Of a stretch of 64,000 nucleotides of DNA, positions 1 to 15,898 are shown one piece after another. The notes below the pieces were generated by a model. It saw nothing but the letters and a program-made list of their open reading frames with translations. It was not told where the DNA came from and searched no databases. Where the stretch lies: positions 4,588,001-4,652,000 of the forward strand of contig NZ_CP010849.1 in assembly GCF_000931445.1 (NCBI RefSeq). The letters are read 5' to 3'. Within the stretch, counting starts at the first letter, position 1; each line of letters begins with the position of its first letter. Source of the stretch: Streptomyces cyaneogriseus subsp. noncyanogenus (GTDB taxonomy: Bacteria; Actinomycetota; Actinomycetes; Streptomycetales; Streptomycetaceae). The translations under genes were made by a program, and so were the position numbers.

Positions 1-1
1 C

Positions 2-2908
<2,907 letters not shown>

Positions 2909-3018
2909 CGGGAGTCCGGTCCGGAGGTTCAGCGATGAAGATCCCTGAGCCTCCGGCCGGCCCCAGGACCCCCGTTTCAGACCCCAAGACTTACAACCCT
3001 GAGAGGGATTGACGCATA

Positions 3019-6918
<3,900 letters not shown>

Positions 6919-6934
6919 GCGAGTAGCTTGAGCG

Positions 6935-6970
6935 AAGGGCGGTCACCCCGGTTGGGGGGTGACCGCCCTT
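6935..6970 (+). terminator. Terminator after rpoC
   Basis: Inverted repeat AAGGGCGGTCACCCC / GGGGTGACCGCCCTT with a short GGTTGG-type loop, 17 bp after the rpoC stop. The next gene is convergent (stop at 7021), so the hairpin can serve both strands. Confidence 0.9.
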
Positions 6971-7020
6971 CCGCGTGTGCGGTGAGTACGGCGTGCAGGG
7001 GGAGGCGCGGGCGGCGGGGG

Positions 7021-8301
7021 TTACGGAACGCCCAGCTCGAAGATGACGTAGTGCGCGTACCAGCCGGAGGCGAGGGCCGCGGTGGTGAAGAACACCGTCA
7101 GGCTCGGCGCCTTCAGCCGGGCCAGCGCCGCGGCCGGGGCGATCAGCAGCGGGAAGGCGGGCAGCAGGTAGCGGCCGGTGTTGCCGAACATCTGCTGGGT
7201 GCCCAGCACGGTGACGATCGTCGCCAGCGTGTAGGCGATCAGCACCAGGGGCGGGCGCTTGCGCAGCATGAGCGCGATCAGGAAGGGCAGCGCCAGCACC
7301 AGCTGCACGGCGAGCAGATCGGGCACGGCGAAGGCGAAGACGTAGTCGTGCTTGCCCACCGCGGTGTTGCGCAGCACGTCGAGGGTGTAGGCGCCGTAGT
7401 CGAAGAAGTGCGCCCAGCCCTCGCGCTGGAGCGTGAAGTAGGCGGTGGGCTCGCCGGTGGCGTAGCCGACCCAGGCGATGTACGCCGCCAGGCCCAGCGG
7501 GGCGACCAGCATGGCGTACACCGGCCCCGCCAGCCCGTGCTCGCGCCGGCTGTCGCGCCGCGCCACGGTCACGAGCGCGGCGAGCCCCACGGCGCCGATG
7601 AGCACCGCGGACGTGGGCCGGTTGAGACCGGCGAGGCAGGCCAGCAGGCCGGCCGCCACCCAGCGGCGGGTCATCACGCAGTAGCAGGCCCAGGCCGCGA
7701 TGGCGACGAAGACGGACTCCGAGTACACCGCCCACTCGACGCCCGCACCCGGTGCCACGGCCCACAGCCCGGCCGCGATGGTGCCCGCCCGCGCCCCGGC
7801 GACCAGGCGGACCACGGCGTAGATCCCGGCGGCGGCGATGAACGAGGAGACGACGGAGACCAGGATCCCGGCGCCGTACAGGCCGAGCCCGGTGGCCTCC
7901 GACACCAGCCGGATCAGGGCCGGGTACAGCGGGAAGAAGGCGACCGAGTTCTGCTGGACCGTGAACAGGCCGTCGGTGTCCAGCCGGACCAGTGACGGCC
8001 GGTAGCCGTGCTCGGCGATCTGGAGGTACCACCAGCCGTCCCAGGTGGACAGCACGTCCCACCAGTGGGCGCCGCCGCCGAACCGGGGCTCCTTGCCGCG
8101 GTAGTCCCCGGCCCACTCCAGCAGGACGGCGAAGACGGCCAGGCCGGCCAGTTTCGTCACGCCGTACAGGGCGAGCGGGGGCAGGTAGGGCCGCGCGGCC
8201 TCCGGCAGCCGCGGGCGCCGTCCCGCCCGCTCCCCGGGCTCCCCGCCCGGCGGTGTGCCCGCCGTGGCCCCGGTCCCCTCGTCCTCGGCAGCCATGGCCA
8301 T
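7021..8301 (-). CDS. PIG-V-like integral membrane mannosyltransferase (GT-C fold)
   Basis: About 426 residues with a run of hydrophobic segments, and the motif region HWWDVLSTWDGWWYLQIAEHGY in the first luminal loop, typical of the bacterial PIG-V/GT-C family that takes sugar from polyprenyl-phosphate donors outside the membrane. The start is set at the ATG at 8301 because GAGGGGGCGAG precedes it; an in-frame GTG at 8337 and another ATG at 8295 are alternatives. It is divergent from a polyprenyl-phosphate glycosyltransferase (8473), which would make its donor; that pairing is an inference. The acceptor is unknown. Confidence 0.75.
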   Translation of the reverse strand: MAMAAEDEGTGATAGTPPGGEPGERAGRRPRLPEAARPYLPPLALYGVTKLAGLAVFAVLLEWAGDYRGKEPRFGGGAHWWDVLSTWDGWWYLQIAEHGYRPSLVRLDTDGLFTVQQNSVAFFPLYPALIRLVSEATGLGLYGAGILVSVVSSFIAAAGIYAVVRLVAGARAGTIAAGLWAVAPGAGVEWAVYSESVFVAIAAWACYCVMTRRWVAAGLLACLAGLNRPTSAVLIGAVGLAALVTVARRDSRREHGLAGPVYAMLVAPLGLAAYIAWVGYATGEPTAYFTLQREGWAHFFDYGAYTLDVLRNTAVGKHDYVFAFAVPDLLAVQLVLALPFLIALMLRKRPPLVLIAYTLATIVTVLGTQQMFGNTGRYLLPAFPLLIAPAAALARLKAPSLTVFFTTAALASGWYAHYVIFELGVP

Positions 8302-8472
8302 GGCTCTCGCCCCCTCGTCCCCCTCGGCAGGTCGCACGCCTCACCGGCGTGGCCACGGGGACACCGACCGGGCTGACCGGTCCAGGCCGCGCGGAGCCGG
8401 ATGCCTGTGCATTGTCTGTCATAAGATCGCACAGCAGTCGCACGTTTGTGCTGGGGGGTTGGGGAGGGCCGC

Positions 8473-9534
8473 GTGGCCGAGGAACCGGACGAGACGATCG
8501 TGCTGTCGGTCGTCATACCCATGTACAACGAGGAAGAGGTCCTCCCCGCGCTGGTCAGCAGAGTGCGACCGGTCCTCGCCGACCTGGGCGTGCCCTACGA
8601 GCTCGTCGCCGTGGACGACGGCAGCACCGACCGCACGGCCGAACTGCTGGCCGCCTTCCGGCTGGGCTGGCCCGAGCTGCGCGTCGTCGCCCTGCGGCGC
8701 AACTCCGGCCACCAGGCCGCGCTCACCGCGGGCCTGGACCGGGCCGTCGGCGCCTACGTCCTGACCCTGGACGCGGACCTCCAGGACCCCCCGGAGAAGA
8801 TCCCGGAGATGCTGGCGCTGGCGCGCACCGAGGGCCTCGACATCGTCTACGCCGTCCGCGCCGACCGCAGCAGCGACACCGGGTTCAAACGCTGGACCGC
8901 GACCGCCTACTACCGGCTGGTGCGCCGCCTGGCGGGCTCGCAGGTCCCCGCGCAGGCCGGTGACTTCCGGCTGCTCAGCCGCGCCGCGGTGGACGCCCTG
9001 AAGGCCCTGCCCGACCAGCAGCGGGTCTACCGGCTGCTCGTCCCGTGGCTGGGCTTCCCGAGCGGGCAGGTGACCTACGAGCGGGCCCCGCGGCCGGCGG
9101 GCACCACCAAGTACCCGCTGGGCCGCATGATCCGGCTCGCGGTCGACAGCATCACCGGCTTCTCGGCGGCGCCGCTGCGCCTGGCCACCTGGCTCGGCGT
9201 CGGCGCCTTCCTGATCTGCGCGGGGCTGCTGGTCTACACGCTGGTGGCCTACGCCCTCGGCCGCACCGTCCCCGGCTGGACGTCGCTCTTCACCGGGGTG
9301 CTGTTCATCGGCGCCGTCCAGCTGGTCTGCGTCGGCCTGCTCGGCGAGTACGTCGCGAGGATCTACACGGCCGTGCAGAACCGGCCCACGTACTTCGTCC
9401 GCCACGACTCGGCGACCCCGGGCACGGTCCCCCCGCCCGCTTCCGCCCCTGCCGCTCCCGCTCCCGCCCCTCGCCCGGAGCCCGCCCCGGAGCCGGACGA
9501 GGCGCCACTGCCGAGGCCGCGCCCGCGGGGGTGA
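8473..9534 (+). CDS. GT2 polyprenyl-phosphate glycosyltransferase (GtrB/DPM1-like)
   Basis: 353 residues. The N-terminal GT-A domain shows SVVIPMYNEEEVLPAL, a DDGSTD nucleotide-sugar motif and DADLQDPPE, the DxD-region signature of dolichol/undecaprenyl-phosphate mannosyl- or glucosyltransferases. Two transmembrane helices follow (around residues 230-310), then GEYVARIYTAVQNRPTYFV, typical of GtrB/ArnC proteins, and a Pro/Ala/Glu-rich cytosolic tail of about 45 residues. GTG start at 8473 chosen over an in-frame upstream GTG at 8446 because GGGGAGGG sits 5 bp before it and homology begins there. The sugar (Man or Glc) cannot be read from sequence. Confidence 0.85.
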   Translation: MAEEPDETIVLSVVIPMYNEEEVLPALVSRVRPVLADLGVPYELVAVDDGSTDRTAELLAAFRLGWPELRVVALRRNSGHQAALTAGLDRAVGAYVLTLDADLQDPPEKIPEMLALARTEGLDIVYAVRADRSSDTGFKRWTATAYYRLVRRLAGSQVPAQAGDFRLLSRAAVDALKALPDQQRVYRLLVPWLGFPSGQVTYERAPRPAGTTKYPLGRMIRLAVDSITGFSAAPLRLATWLGVGAFLICAGLLVYTLVAYALGRTVPGWTSLFTGVLFIGAVQLVCVGLLGEYVARIYTAVQNRPTYFVRHDSATPGTVPPPASAPAAPAPAPRPEPAPEPDEAPLPRPRPRG

Positions 9535-9664
9535 GGGGGCCGGCGGCCGGCCCCGTGGCCGGGTTCCGGTGGTCTGGTCGGGGAGCCGGGTGCGTCGGTG
9601 GTGCCGGGTGCGGGGGTGCGGCGCATGATGGAGGGGACTCCGGTCCTTCTCCGGGAGGTGCTCC

Positions 9665-10225
9665 GTGTCGCAGCCGCCGTATCCGTCGTGGCCGCCCCGG
9701 TCGCCCTGGCCGCAGGGGCCGGGTGGTGTTCCGCAGCAGTGGGCGGGGCCCGCCGCCCCGTCGATGCTCGCCTCGCACGCCGACCGGGAGCGGGCCGTGG
9801 ACGTGCTCAGAGCCGGGTACGCGGAGGGCCGGATGGAGCGCGAGGAGTTCGAACGGCGGGTCGAGCGGGCCTGCGCGGCGCGTACGGTGGGGGAGCTGGC
9901 GGTGCTGGTCGCCGATCTCCCGCAGGGGCCCGTGCCGCAGCCCGCGCCCGTCGTGACCGTGCCGGGGACGTTCCGGCCGCCGCGGCAGCGGACCAGCGGC
10001 AAGGCGGTCGCGGCCGGAGTGTGCGGGCTGCTGTGCCTGCCGACCTTCGGCCTCACCGGGGTTCCGGCGGTCGTCCTGGGGCACGCCGCGCGGGCCGACA
10101 TCCGGCGCTCGGGCGCGGCCGGCGACGGGCTCGCGCTGACGGGGCTCGTCCTCGGGTGGCTGTCCACCGCGGGCTGGGCGTTCGTCCTGGTGCTGCTGGC
10201 CCTGCTGTCGGCGGCGGTCGGCTGA
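9665..10225 (+). CDS. DUF1707 and DUF4190 membrane protein
   Basis: 186 residues: a Pro/Gln-rich N-terminus, a DUF1707 module around residues 34-85 (MLASHADRERAVDVLRAG, then the E-FERRVERACAARTVGELAVLVADLP pattern), and a DUF4190-type double membrane segment in the C-terminal half (GVCGLLCLPTFGLTGVPAVV, AGWAFVLVLLALLSAAVG). This combination is common in actinomycetes but its function is not established; DUF1707 is often a cytosolic adaptor on membrane proteins. GGGAGGTGCTCC precedes the GTG start. Monocistronic; the rpsL promoter region follows. Confidence 0.8.
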   Translation: MSQPPYPSWPPRSPWPQGPGGVPQQWAGPAAPSMLASHADRERAVDVLRAGYAEGRMEREEFERRVERACAARTVGELAVLVADLPQGPVPQPAPVVTVPGTFRPPRQRTSGKAVAAGVCGLLCLPTFGLTGVPAVVLGHAARADIRRSGAAGDGLALTGLVLGWLSTAGWAFVLVLLALLSAAVG

Positions 10226-10357
10226 CCCCCCCCGGCACCGGTGCGAGAAGGCCGTGAGAAAGTGTTCGAAACGGACACCAGCCGCCGATTCGAAGATCAC
10301 CTGCGGCCCGGGGGCTTGACATGTCCCGTGGGGCGCTGCGGGCGCCGCCCATTTGTT

Positions 10358-10386
10358 TTGACCGCAGCGAATGCGATAGGTACGCT
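10358..10386 (+). promoter_or_regulatory. Putative promoter of the str operon
   Basis: -35 TTGACC (10358-10363), 17-bp spacer, -10 TACGCT (10381-10386), matching the main vegetative sigma factor consensus. About 195 bp upstream of rpsL. Confidence 0.65.
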
Positions 10387-10505
10387 CAGACCTTGTGCCT
10401 GGGGTGTGCCCTGGCTCTCGTGCGTGCCTTCACCCGCACAGGGGTCCGAGAGCGGCCACCGTAATCTGCGCCCATTTCGCCACTGCGGCGGGAGACTGCC
10501 GGATT

Positions 10506-10541
10506 CGACACACCCGACCGCGTGGGTCGGCGACGTTCCAG
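10506..10541 (+). promoter_or_regulatory. rpsL leader hairpin shared with the rpsJ leader
   Basis: CCGACC/GGTCGG stem with loop GCGTG (10514-10530), preceded by CGACAC and followed by GTTCCAG (10535-10541). The 25 nt at 10506-10530 match 29364-29388 at 24 positions. Candidate ribosomal-protein autoregulatory leader or conserved RNA-processing element. Confidence 0.5.
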
Positions 10542-10580
10542 GTTAGCTGTACCCATCGGCACACAGAAACCGGAGAAGTA

Positions 10581-10952
10581 GTGCCTACGATCCAGCAGCT
10601 GGTCCGGAAGGGCCGGCAGGACAAGGTCGAGAAGAACAAGACGCCCGCACTCGAGGGTTCCCCTCAGCGTCGCGGCGTCTGCACGCGTGTGTTCACGACC
10701 ACCCCGAAGAAGCCGAACTCGGCCCTCCGTAAGGTCGCGCGTGTGCGCCTGACCAGCGGCATCGAGGTCACGGCCTACATTCCGGGTGAGGGACACAACC
10801 TGCAGGAGCACTCCATCGTGCTCGTGCGCGGCGGCCGTGTGAAGGACCTGCCGGGTGTTCGCTACAAGATCATCCGCGGTTCGCTCGACACCCAGGGTGT
10901 CAAGAACCGCAAGCAGGCCCGCAGCCGTTACGGCGCCAAGAAGGAGAAGTAA
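10581..10952 (+). CDS. rpsL: 30S ribosomal protein S12
   Basis: 123 residues, full length. GTG start at 10581, preceded by GGAG, giving MPTIQQLVRKGR; an upstream in-frame start would add non-homologous sequence. The streptomycin-site lysines are present (TTPKKPNSALRK with Lys43, and GGRVKDLPG with Lys88), so no resistance substitution is seen. S12 lines the decoding centre. First gene of the str operon, 2 bp from rpsG. Confidence 0.98.
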   Translation: MPTIQQLVRKGRQDKVEKNKTPALEGSPQRRGVCTRVFTTTPKKPNSALRKVARVRLTSGIEVTAYIPGEGHNLQEHSIVLVRGGRVKDLPGVRYKIIRGSLDTQGVKNRKQARSRYGAKKEK

Positions 10953-10954
10953 GA

Positions 10955-11425
10955 ATGCCTCGTAAGGGCCCCGCCCCGAAGCGTCCGGTCATCATCGACC
11001 CGGTCTACGGCTCCCCTCTGGTGACCTCCCTGATCAACAAGGTGCTGCTGAACGGCAAGCGCTCCACCGCCGAGCGCATCGTCTACGGCGCCATGGAGGG
11101 CCTGCGCGAGAAGACCGGCAACGACCCGGTCATCACGCTCAAGCGCGCTCTGGAGAACATCAAGCCGACCCTCGAGGTCAAGTCCCGCCGTGTCGGTGGC
11201 GCCACCTACCAGGTTCCGGTCGAGGTCAAGCCCGGCCGTGCCAACACCCTGGCGCTGCGCTGGCTGGTCGGTTACTCCCGCGCCCGTCGCGAGAAGACCA
11301 TGACCGAGCGTCTGCTCAACGAGCTCCTCGACGCCAGCAACGGCCTCGGTGCCGCTGTGAAGAAGCGCGAGGACACCCACAAGATGGCCGAGTCCAACAA
11401 GGCCTTCGCGCACTACCGCTGGTAG
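10955..11425 (+). CDS. rpsG: 30S ribosomal protein S7
   Basis: 156 residues. Begins MPRKGPAPKR and shows family blocks such as NKVLLNGKRSTAERIVYGAM and ALRWLVGYSRARREKTM. Primary assembly protein of the 30S head. It follows rpsL by 2 bp with AAGGAGAAGTAAGA as its ribosome binding region, and precedes fusA by 39 bp; in enterobacteria S7 represses this operon through the rpsL-rpsG spacer, which is far too short for that here. Confidence 0.98.
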   Translation: MPRKGPAPKRPVIIDPVYGSPLVTSLINKVLLNGKRSTAERIVYGAMEGLREKTGNDPVITLKRALENIKPTLEVKSRRVGGATYQVPVEVKPGRANTLALRWLVGYSRARREKTMTERLLNELLDASNGLGAAVKKREDTHKMAESNKAFAHYRW

Positions 11426-11464
11426 TCGGAACCCCTTCGAGAACCGAGAGAAGACTGAAGCCTT

Positions 11465-13591
11465 ATGGCTACCACTTCGCTTGACCTGGCCAGGGTGCGC
11501 AACATCGGCATCATGGCCCACATCGACGCGGGCAAGACGACCACCACCGAGCGGATCCTGTTCTACACCGGCGTCTCGTACAAGATCGGTGAGGTCCACG
11601 ACGGCGCTGCCACCATGGACTGGATGGAGCAGGAGCAGGAGCGTGGCATCACGATCACCTCTGCTGCCACCACCTGCCACTGGTCGCTGGAGAACGTCGA
11701 CCACACCATCAACATCATCGACACGCCGGGTCACGTCGACTTCACCGTCGAGGTGGAGCGTTCCCTGCGCGTGCTCGACGGTGCCGTGACGGTGTTCGAC
11801 GGCGTCGCCGGCGTCGAGCCGCAGTCCGAGACGGTGTGGCGTCAGGCGGACCGCTACGGCGTTCCGCGCATCTGCTTCGTCAACAAGCTCGACCGCACCG
11901 GTGCCGAGTTCCACCGCTGCGTCGACATGATCTCCGACCGCCTGGGCGCGCAGCCGCTGGTCATGCAGCTGCCGATCGGTGCCGAGGCCGACTTCCGGGG
12001 CGTCGTGGACCTCGTCCGCATGAAGGCCCTGGTCTGGTCCGCGGAGGCCACCAAGGGCGAGATGTACGACGTCGTCGACATCCCGGACACCCACACCGAG
12101 GCTGCCGAGGAGTACCGCGGCAAGCTTCTGGAGGCCGTCGCCGAGAACGACGAAGAGATGATGGAGCTGTACCTGGAGGGCAACGAGCCCACCGAGGAGC
12201 AGCTCTACGCGGCCATCCGCCGCATCACCATCGCCTCCGGCAAGGGCCAGGGCACTACGGTGACCCCGGTCTTCTGCGGCACCGCCTTCAAGAACAAGGG
12301 CGTTCAGCCCCTGCTCGACGCGGTCGTGCGCTACCTGCCGTCCCCGGTCGACATCGAGGCCATCGAGGGCCAGGACGTCAAGGACCCCGAGACGGTCATC
12401 AAGCGCAAGCCGTCCGACGACGAGCCGCTGTCGGCGCTGGCGTTCAAGATCATGAGCGACCCGCACCTCGGCAAGCTCACCTTCGTCCGCGTGTACTCCG
12501 GCCGCCTGGAGTCCGGCACCGCCGTGCTGAACTCCGTCAAGGGCCGCAAGGAGCGCATCGGCAAGATCTACCGCATGCACGCCAACAAGCGTGAGGAGAT
12601 CGAGTCGGTGGGCGCCGGCGACATCGTCGCGGTCATGGGTCTGAAGCAGACCACGACCGGTGAGACGCTGTGCGACGAGAAGGCCCCGGTGGTGCTGGAG
12701 TCCATGGACTTCCCGGCGCCGGTCATCGAGGTCGCGATCGAGCCCAAGTCCAAGGGTGACCAGGAGAAGCTGGGTGTCGCCATCCAGCGTCTCGCGGAGG
12801 AGGACCCCTCCTTCCAGGTCCACACCAACGAGGAGACCGGCCAGACCGTCATCGGCGGTATGGGCGAGCTGCACCTCGAGGTGCTCGTCGACCGCATGAA
12901 GCGCGAGTTCAAGGTCGAGGCCAACGTCGGCAAGCCGCAGGTCGCGTACCGCGAGACCATCCGCAAGTCGGTCGAGAAGGTCGAGTACACCCACAAGAAG
13001 CAGACCGGTGGTACGGGCCAGTTCGGCCGCGTCATCATCTCGGTCGAGCCGATCGAGGGTGGCGACGCCTCCTACGAGTTCGTCAACCAGGTCACCGGTG
13101 GACGTATCCCGAAGGAGTACATCCCCTCGGTCGACGCCGGCTGCCAGGAGGCCATGCAGTTCGGCATCCTCGCCGGTTACGAGATGACCGGTGTGCGCGT
13201 GACGCTGCTCGACGGTGCCTACCACGAGGTCGACTCCTCCGAGCTCGCGTTCAAGATCGCCGGTTCGCAGGCCTTCAAGGAGGCCGCGCGCAAGGCGTCC
13301 CCGGTGCTCCTCGAGCCGATGATGGCCGTCGAGGTCACCACGCCCGAGGACTACATGGGTGACGTCATCGGCGACATCAACTCCCGCCGTGGCCAGATCC
13401 AGGCCATGGAGGAGCGGGCGGGTGCCCGCGTCGTCAAGGGCCTCGTGCCCCTGTCGGAGATGTTCGGCTACGTCGGAGACCTCCGCAGCAAGACGTCGGG
13501 TCGCGCAAGCTACTCGATGCAGTTCGACTCCTACGCCGAGGTTCCGCGGAACGTCGCCGAGGAGATCATCGCGAAGGCCAAGGGCGAGTAA
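11465..13591 (+). CDS. fusA: Translation elongation factor G
   Basis: 708 residues. GTPase motifs are G1 AHIDAGKT (about residues 19-26), the RGITI switch I, DTPGH (G3) and NKLD (G4); domains II-V follow, with the C-terminal GYVGDLRSKTSGRASYSMQF block. It drives ribosomal translocation and, with RRF, recycling. Lies in the str operon between rpsG and tuf. Full length and undisturbed. Confidence 0.98.
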   Translation: MATTSLDLARVRNIGIMAHIDAGKTTTTERILFYTGVSYKIGEVHDGAATMDWMEQEQERGITITSAATTCHWSLENVDHTINIIDTPGHVDFTVEVERSLRVLDGAVTVFDGVAGVEPQSETVWRQADRYGVPRICFVNKLDRTGAEFHRCVDMISDRLGAQPLVMQLPIGAEADFRGVVDLVRMKALVWSAEATKGEMYDVVDIPDTHTEAAEEYRGKLLEAVAENDEEMMELYLEGNEPTEEQLYAAIRRITIASGKGQGTTVTPVFCGTAFKNKGVQPLLDAVVRYLPSPVDIEAIEGQDVKDPETVIKRKPSDDEPLSALAFKIMSDPHLGKLTFVRVYSGRLESGTAVLNSVKGRKERIGKIYRMHANKREEIESVGAGDIVAVMGLKQTTTGETLCDEKAPVVLESMDFPAPVIEVAIEPKSKGDQEKLGVAIQRLAEEDPSFQVHTNEETGQTVIGGMGELHLEVLVDRMKREFKVEANVGKPQVAYRETIRKSVEKVEYTHKKQTGGTGQFGRVIISVEPIEGGDASYEFVNQVTGGRIPKEYIPSVDAGCQEAMQFGILAGYEMTGVRVTLLDGAYHEVDSSELAFKIAGSQAFKEAARKASPVLLEPMMAVEVTTPEDYMGDVIGDINSRRGQIQAMEERAGARVVKGLVPLSEMFGYVGDLRSKTSGRASYSMQFDSYAEVPRNVAEEIIAKAKGE

Positions 13592-13634
13592 CGGACCGCG
13601 CGTCCACGCCGTAGGCTTGACTCCGGAGCCTCGT

Positions 13635-13667
13635 GGGGCAAACACCGCAAACACGGGTGTTCGCCCC
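13635..13667 (+). promoter_or_regulatory. Hairpin in the fusA-tuf spacer
   Basis: 12-bp stem GGGGCAAACACC / GGTGTTCGCCCC with one mismatch and a 9-nt loop, inside the 155-bp fusA-tuf gap. A TTGACT lies at 13616-13621 without a clear -10. In streptomycetes tuf1 is known to have extra transcription from this spacer, so the hairpin could be an attenuator or part of that control; I cannot decide which. Confidence 0.45.
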
Positions 13668-13746
13668 CGGGATCCGGGCCATCCAGCAAAGATCACCTGG
13701 CGCCGATGAAGTAAGGCGTACAGAACCACTCCACAGGAGGACCCCA

Positions 13747-14940
<1,194 letters not shown>

Positions 14941-14995
14941 GTTCCGCTTGCTTGAGGGTCGCCTGACCTGACATGGCCGCAAGGCCAATGGCCTG

Positions 14996-15031
14996 AAGGG
15001 GCCCGTACGACTTCGGTCGTACGGGCCCCTT
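14996..15031 (+). terminator. Terminator after tuf
   Basis: Perfect 16-bp stem AAGGGGCCCGTACGAC / GTCGTACGGGCCCCTT capped by a TTCG tetraloop, 55 bp after the tuf stop. Ends the str operon and insulates the lasso cluster. Confidence 0.95.
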
Positions 15032-15761
15032 CTGCATGTCAGGGCACGGGCCCGCCGACGCGATGGCATACCGGTTCGTCACGGCCGGTCCTCGGTGGTG
15101 CGCGGCCCGGCCCGGATGGTGGCCCGGCGGCTGCGGGAGCAGGACGAGGCGGCGCGGCGCGGCCACGGAGCCGCCCGCCGCGGGCGGCCGGGCCGGAAGA
15201 GGACGGCGGACCCGGGGCCCGCGGCCCCGCCGGGCCGGCGCACCGGGCCGCCCGTCGTGCCGGAGGCCCGCGGTCCCGCCGTTCCGTGGCTCGCCCGCTC
15301 TGCGGTAGGCCGAGGGCGCCGACGCCGTCGAGCTGCCGGAGGCCCGGGCGGTGGCGGGGATGAGCGAGGACGACGTGGCGCTGGCGCTGGGCGGGCCCGT
15401 CGTGTGCCGTGCCGCCCGGGCCGTGGGACGGCGGGGCTGCGGTTGCGCGCTCGGGGCCGAATGCGCCGGGCGGCGCCCCCGCGAGACCGTATTCGGCCAC
15501 CTGTTCTCGGCCGCGTGTCACCCGTTCGGCGCCATGGCAGGTAGGAACGTTTCTGCGGATGATTCGCCTCCCCGCGCCACCCCCCTCGCCGGTTTGGGGT
15601 GAGCGAGAGGGAGGGGTCGGTACGACTCGGGGGCGCCTTCTAAGTCTGTTGATACGACTTACGGTTTTCGTCTTGCTCGGGCCACTCGGTGCGCAGCTAG
15701 CTGGTGTCACAGCCGCCGGCCGTGGATGGACGGCGGTACCGCTCACACCAGAGGAGTAGCC
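15032..15761 (+). other. Gene-poor stretch before the lasso cluster
   Basis: About 730 bp. From roughly 15080 to 15540 several short open frames have high third-position GC (for example VVRGPARMVARRLREQDEA near 15095 and MSEDDVALALGGPVVCRAAR near 15360), but they lie in different frames and match no family I know, so they may be remnants of a lost gene. From 15540 onward the DNA is less GC-rich and probably carries the lasso promoter: TACGACT occurs at about 15621 and 15654, and TTGATA (15649-15654) could be a -35, but no convincing -10 follows. CAGAGGAG just before 15762 is the ribosome binding site of the precursor gene. Confidence 0.5.
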
Positions 15762-15872
15762 ATGAAGAAGGCGTACGAGGCCCCCACCCTCGTCCGGCTG
15801 GGGTCGTTCCGCCGGAAGACCGGGCTGCTGCAGCGCAGCGGCAACGACCGTCTGATCCTCAGCAAGAACTGA
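15762..15872 (+). CDS. Lasso peptide precursor, citrulassin type (36 residues)
   Basis: Short gene with a good GAGGAG ribosome binding site. The leader carries the actinobacterial YxxPxLxxxGxF recognition motif (YEAPTLVRLGSF, residues 5-16) and a Thr two residues before the cleavage site (RRKTG). The predicted core is LLQRSGNDRLILSKN: Leu1 would be joined to the Asp8 side chain, giving an 8-residue ring, with Arg9 just outside. This is the citrulassin family pattern LLxxxGNDRLxLSKN, in which Arg9 can be deiminated to citrulline by a distant enzyme. Followed after 26 bp by the cyclase gene. Ring size and cleavage site are inferred from family rules. Confidence 0.93.
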   Translation: MKKAYEAPTLVRLGSFRRKTGLLQRSGNDRLILSKN

Positions 15873-15898
15873 CGGCGGTCGGCACGTAGCACGACTCG

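Larger units (their letters stand above)
10226..10580 (+). promoter_or_regulatory. rpsL upstream region, promoter and leader
   Basis: 355 bp without a gene. A TTGACA at 10317-10322 has no good -10 at the right distance. The best promoter is TTGACC at 10358-10363 and TACGCT at 10381-10386 (listed separately), giving a leader of about 190 nt that contains a hairpin shared with the rpsJ leader. No start codon with a credible reading frame was seen. Confidence 0.6.

Noticed and set aside
10317..10322. TTGACA as -35 of rpsL
   Set aside because: No TAnnnT at 16-19 bp downstream; the TTGACC/TACGCT pair at 10358-10386 is better.
10581..10952. Search for streptomycin-resistance residues in S12
   Set aside because: Lys43 and Lys88 are wild type.
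10928..13729. Minus-strand open frame of about 930 codons opposite rpsG-fusA
   Set aside because: Antisense shadow of conserved genes with no ribosome binding site or homology.
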